DNA from: Bacillota bacterium
GTDB lineage: Bacteria; Bacillota; Clostridia; Lachnospirales; Lachnospiraceae
Assembly: GCA_023420085.1 (NCBI GenBank)
Contig: JAEZWQ010000027.1
Location: 1-64,000, forward strand
Direction: 5' to 3'
DNA length: 64,000 nt
Shown here piece after piece: positions 61,986 to 64,000 of this stretch (the stretch's first letter is position 1; the number at the start of each line of letters is the position of its first letter). Below the pieces are notes generated by a model. That model was given only the letters and a program-made list of their open reading frames with translations. It was not told the origin of the DNA and ran no database searches. A program made the translations under genes and the position numbers.

Positions 61986-63508
61986 TATTTACCACCTGCC
62001 ATCAATCTTCCTATTGCAAACTCATCAGTGTCTTTTGCATTCTTTTCACCAACTATTTTACCATCATATATTACCGCAATTCTATCAGACAAATCCATTA
62101 TTTCGTCAAGTTCAAAAGAAACTAATAGAACTGCTTTATTATTATTTCTTTGCTCTACAAGATACTTATGTATAAATTCAATAGCACCAACATCTAATCC
62201 TCTAGTAGGCTGTGCTGCAATTAAAACATCAGGATCATTATAGATTTCTCTAGCTATAATTACTTTTTGCTGATTACCACCTGATAGGTTTTTAGCATCA
62301 ATACTAATATCTGTTGGTCTTATATCAAAATCTTTAACAAGCTTTTCAGCGTTTCTTTTAATATTTTCACTTTGTAAAATACGTTTTTTGCTAAAAGGTT
62401 CTTTAGATACATTTTCCAAAATTAAATTATAGGCAATTGAATAATCAAGTATAAGCCCTCTTTTTTGTCTATCTTCAGGTATATTATTCATACCAGAATC
62501 AATTATTTCACGTGGAGATTTATTTGTTATATCCTTACCGTTTAATATAACATTACCACTTTCAATTTTTCGCATTCCTGTAATGGCATCAATAAGCTGA
62601 CTTTGACCATTGCCATCAACACCAGCAATACCTAATATTTCACCTCTTTTTAATTCAAGATTTAAGCCCTTGACTATATCAAGTCCCCTATTATCCTTGA
62701 CTACAAGGTTTTGTATTTTTAGAAGAGTTTCACCAACCTGTTTTTCTTTTTTATTTACTGTAAAGCTGACATCTCTTCCTACCATTTTTTCAGCAAGAAT
62801 ATTTTCGTCTATTTCATCAACATTTAATTTATCAATAAATTTTCCTCTTCTAATTATCGTGCAGGTATCAGCCATTGCCTTAATTTCAGAAAGTTTGTGA
62901 GTTATAATAATTATTGATTTTCCAAGTTCTGTTAATGTTTTGACTATATCTATAAATTCTTTGATTTCTTGAGGAGTAAGAACAGCAGTAGGTTCATCAA
63001 ATATAAGAATATCAGCACCTCTGTATAAGGCTTTAAGTATTTCAACTCTTTGTTGCATTCCTACTGTAATCTCATCCATTTTTTTATCAGGTTCAATTTT
63101 AAGACCATATTTATCTGATAATTCAACGATTTTTTTACGTGCGTTAGTTTTATCAATGAATGCACCCTTTGTGATCTCTTCACCTAACATAATATTCTCT
63201 GTAACAGTTAGAGGTCCAATTAGCATGAAATGCTGATGCACCATACCTATTTTAGCTTCAATAGCTTTTTTTGGAGTCATCCATTTATTTTTATTGCCAT
63301 TTATTATAATTTCACCTTCATTAGGAGGGAACATTCCATATAAAATATTCATCAACGTAGTTTTACCTGCGCCATTTTCTCCTAGTAGTGCATGTACTTC
63401 ACATTTATGAAGATCAAAATTCACATCAGTTAATACTTGATTATTACCAAATCTTTTTGTAATATTTTTCATTTGGATAATCGGAGTTTCATTAAAATAT
63501 TTCTTCAT
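61985..63508 (-). CDS. Nucleoside ABC transporter ATPase with two domains (NupO-like)
   Basis: The 507-residue protein contains two ATPase halves, as in the sugar/nucleoside (RbsA-like) class. The first has GENGAGKTT, IFDEPTAVLTPQE and THKL. The second has the degenerate Walker A GVDGNGQSQ, LSGGNQQKV and AAQPTRGLDVGA. It energises import by the two permeases. AGGAAT lies before the start. A terminator-like hairpin separates it from the binding-protein gene upstream. Confidence 0.9.
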   Translation of the reverse strand: MKKYFNETPIIQMKNITKRFGNNQVLTDVNFDLHKCEVHALLGENGAGKTTLMNILYGMFPPNEGEIIINGNKNKWMTPKKAIEAKIGMVHQHFMLIGPLTVTENIMLGEEITKGAFIDKTNARKKIVELSDKYGLKIEPDKKMDEITVGMQQRVEILKALYRGADILIFDEPTAVLTPQEIKEFIDIVKTLTELGKSIIIITHKLSEIKAMADTCTIIRRGKFIDKLNVDEIDENILAEKMVGRDVSFTVNKKEKQVGETLLKIQNLVVKDNRGLDIVKGLNLELKRGEILGIAGVDGNGQSQLIDAITGMRKIESGNVILNGKDITNKSPREIIDSGMNNIPEDRQKRGLILDYSIAYNLILENVSKEPFSKKRILQSENIKRNAEKLVKDFDIRPTDISIDAKNLSGGNQQKVIIAREIYNDPDVLIAAQPTRGLDVGAIEFIHKYLVEQRNNNKAVLLVSFELDEIMDLSDRIAVIYDGKIVGEKNAKDTDEFAIGRLMAGGK

Positions 63509-63546
63509 ACTAAATTCCTGTTCAATAGATATATTTAATAGATTCT

Positions 63547-63581
63547 AAAAAAAGGTAAGAAAATGTATCTTACCTTTTTTT
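63547..63581. terminator. Intergenic terminator between the binding-protein gene and the importer genes
   Basis: AAAAAAAGGTAAG / CTTACCTTTTTTT with a nine-base loop, T tract on both strands. On the minus strand it would end most transcripts after the binding-protein gene, so that the lipoprotein is made in excess over the membrane parts. Confidence 0.88.
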
Positions 63582-63591
63582 AATTCATTTT

Positions 63592-64000
63592 CTAGTTATT
63601 GTAACCCATTGACTCATATTCTTTTTCATTTTGAGGTACTTTAATGCTAGACTTAATAATATCTTCCTTAATCTTTTCAGCTTTATCCTTTATTTCATTT
63701 GGAACAAGGTTGTTATTAGCAAATTTTATACTAACAGCATCTCCATCTTTAAGACCAAATGAAATAGTTTTTCCAGCTTCAAATTTATCACCTTTTTCAG
63801 CTAACTCTTTGCAAGTTTCTTTAACAACAAAGCCTACACCTTTTATTGTAGAAAGTAACATATGATCAGGAGCTTCTTCTTGTTGGTCACGGTCAACACC
63901 AATTACATATTTATTATTTTCTTTTGCAGCTTCAATTACTCCAGTTCCAGTTCCACCAGCAGCGTGGAAAATTATATCTGCACCTTTTTGATACATTTGA
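63592..64000 (-). CDS. BMP family nucleoside-binding lipoprotein, C-terminal part
   Basis: The gene continues beyond the window's end; about 135 C-terminal residues are visible. GADIIFHAAGGTGTGVIEAAKE and VIGVDRDQQEEAP are typical of BmpA/PnrA/TmpC purine-nucleoside-binding proteins, as is ISFGLKDGD. The signal peptide and lipobox lie outside. It delivers nucleosides to the importer encoded downstream. Confidence 0.9.
   Translation of the reverse strand, partial: QMYQKGADIIFHAAGGTGTGVIEAAKENNKYVIGVDRDQQEEAPDHMLLSTIKGVGFVVKETCKELAEKGDKFEAGKTISFGLKDGDAVSIKFANNNLVPNEIKDKAEKIKEDIIKSSIKVPQNEKEYESMGYNN

Overview
This is an AT-rich chromosomal window from a Gram-positive Bacillota, most likely an anaerobe of the Clostridia/Tissierellia type. 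The evidence is strongly AT-rich codon use, an LPXTG sortase-anchored surface protein, lipobox lipoproteins, a long SRP RNA with an Alu domain, a GerW/YtfJ-family gene, a dcw division cluster starting with mraZ, and AGGAGG-type ribosome binding sites. I cannot name the genus from the sequence alone. Almost every gene has a familiar family; the unusual material sits in a few intergenic islands.

Layout. 1-0.45 kb: tail of a FIVAR-like, LPKTG-anchored surface protein. 0.6-0.7 kb: tRNA-Thr(UGU). 0.8-10.25 kb: a cell-surface polysaccharide locus (LicD, three GT-A glycosyltransferases, UDP-glucose dehydrogenase, Wzy-like membrane protein, RmlA-C-B-D for dTDP-rhamnose). 10.35-13.3 kb, minus strand: a thiamin-pyrimidine uptake operon (ThiXYZ-like plus an MTH1187-family protein) under a TPP riboswitch whose switching parts can all be read. 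13.5-19.8 kb: rpmE, prmC-prfA, and the t6A/ribosome group tsaE-tsaB-rimI-rnz-tsaD, then a lipoprotein. 19.8-31.4 kb: ABC exporter, tRNA-Thr(CGU) and SRP RNA, ftsK, topB, a left-handed beta-helix protein, a lipid kinase, an inactive rhomboid-like protein, pyruvate kinase, DUF2953 and GerW/YtfJ.

31.5-36.8 kb: on the minus strand tRNA-Trp, tmRNA (tag AEDNLAYAA) and an M23 peptidase that begins only 17 nt past the tmRNA 3' end. Next to the tRNA-Trp promoter is a 2.2-kb accessory island bounded by a perfect 32-bp direct repeat. It holds a decayed gene, hairpins resembling insertion-sequence ends, and a secreted toxin-like gene with a probable immunity partner. The toxin frame is broken at an A AAA AAG heptamer, and its -1 frame continues to an ATGA overlap with the partner. 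A zinc-type binding lipoprotein follows. 36.9-38.8 kb: OatA-like acyltransferase. 38.9-48.3 kb: a reduced dcw cluster (mraZ, rsmH, ftsL, pbp, mraY, murD, ftsW, ftsQ, ftsZ) preceded by DnaA-box and MraZ-box repeats. 48.3-50.3 kb: nrdR, yqeG-like, M24 peptidase.

50.6-59.7 kb: two regulator plus heterodimeric ABC exporter modules (MarR type and TetR type). They are separated by a 565-bp spacer holding three 23-bp tandem repeats and a potential three-way-junction element. 59.9-64 kb, minus strand: a BMP-family nucleoside ABC importer (two permeases, a double ATPase and the end of the binding lipoprotein gene, cut by the window edge).

The best leads for something new are the frame-shifted toxin/immunity island (33.4-35.65 kb), the repeat plus three-way-junction element (54.93-55.09 kb), and the tmRNA/M23 arrangement.
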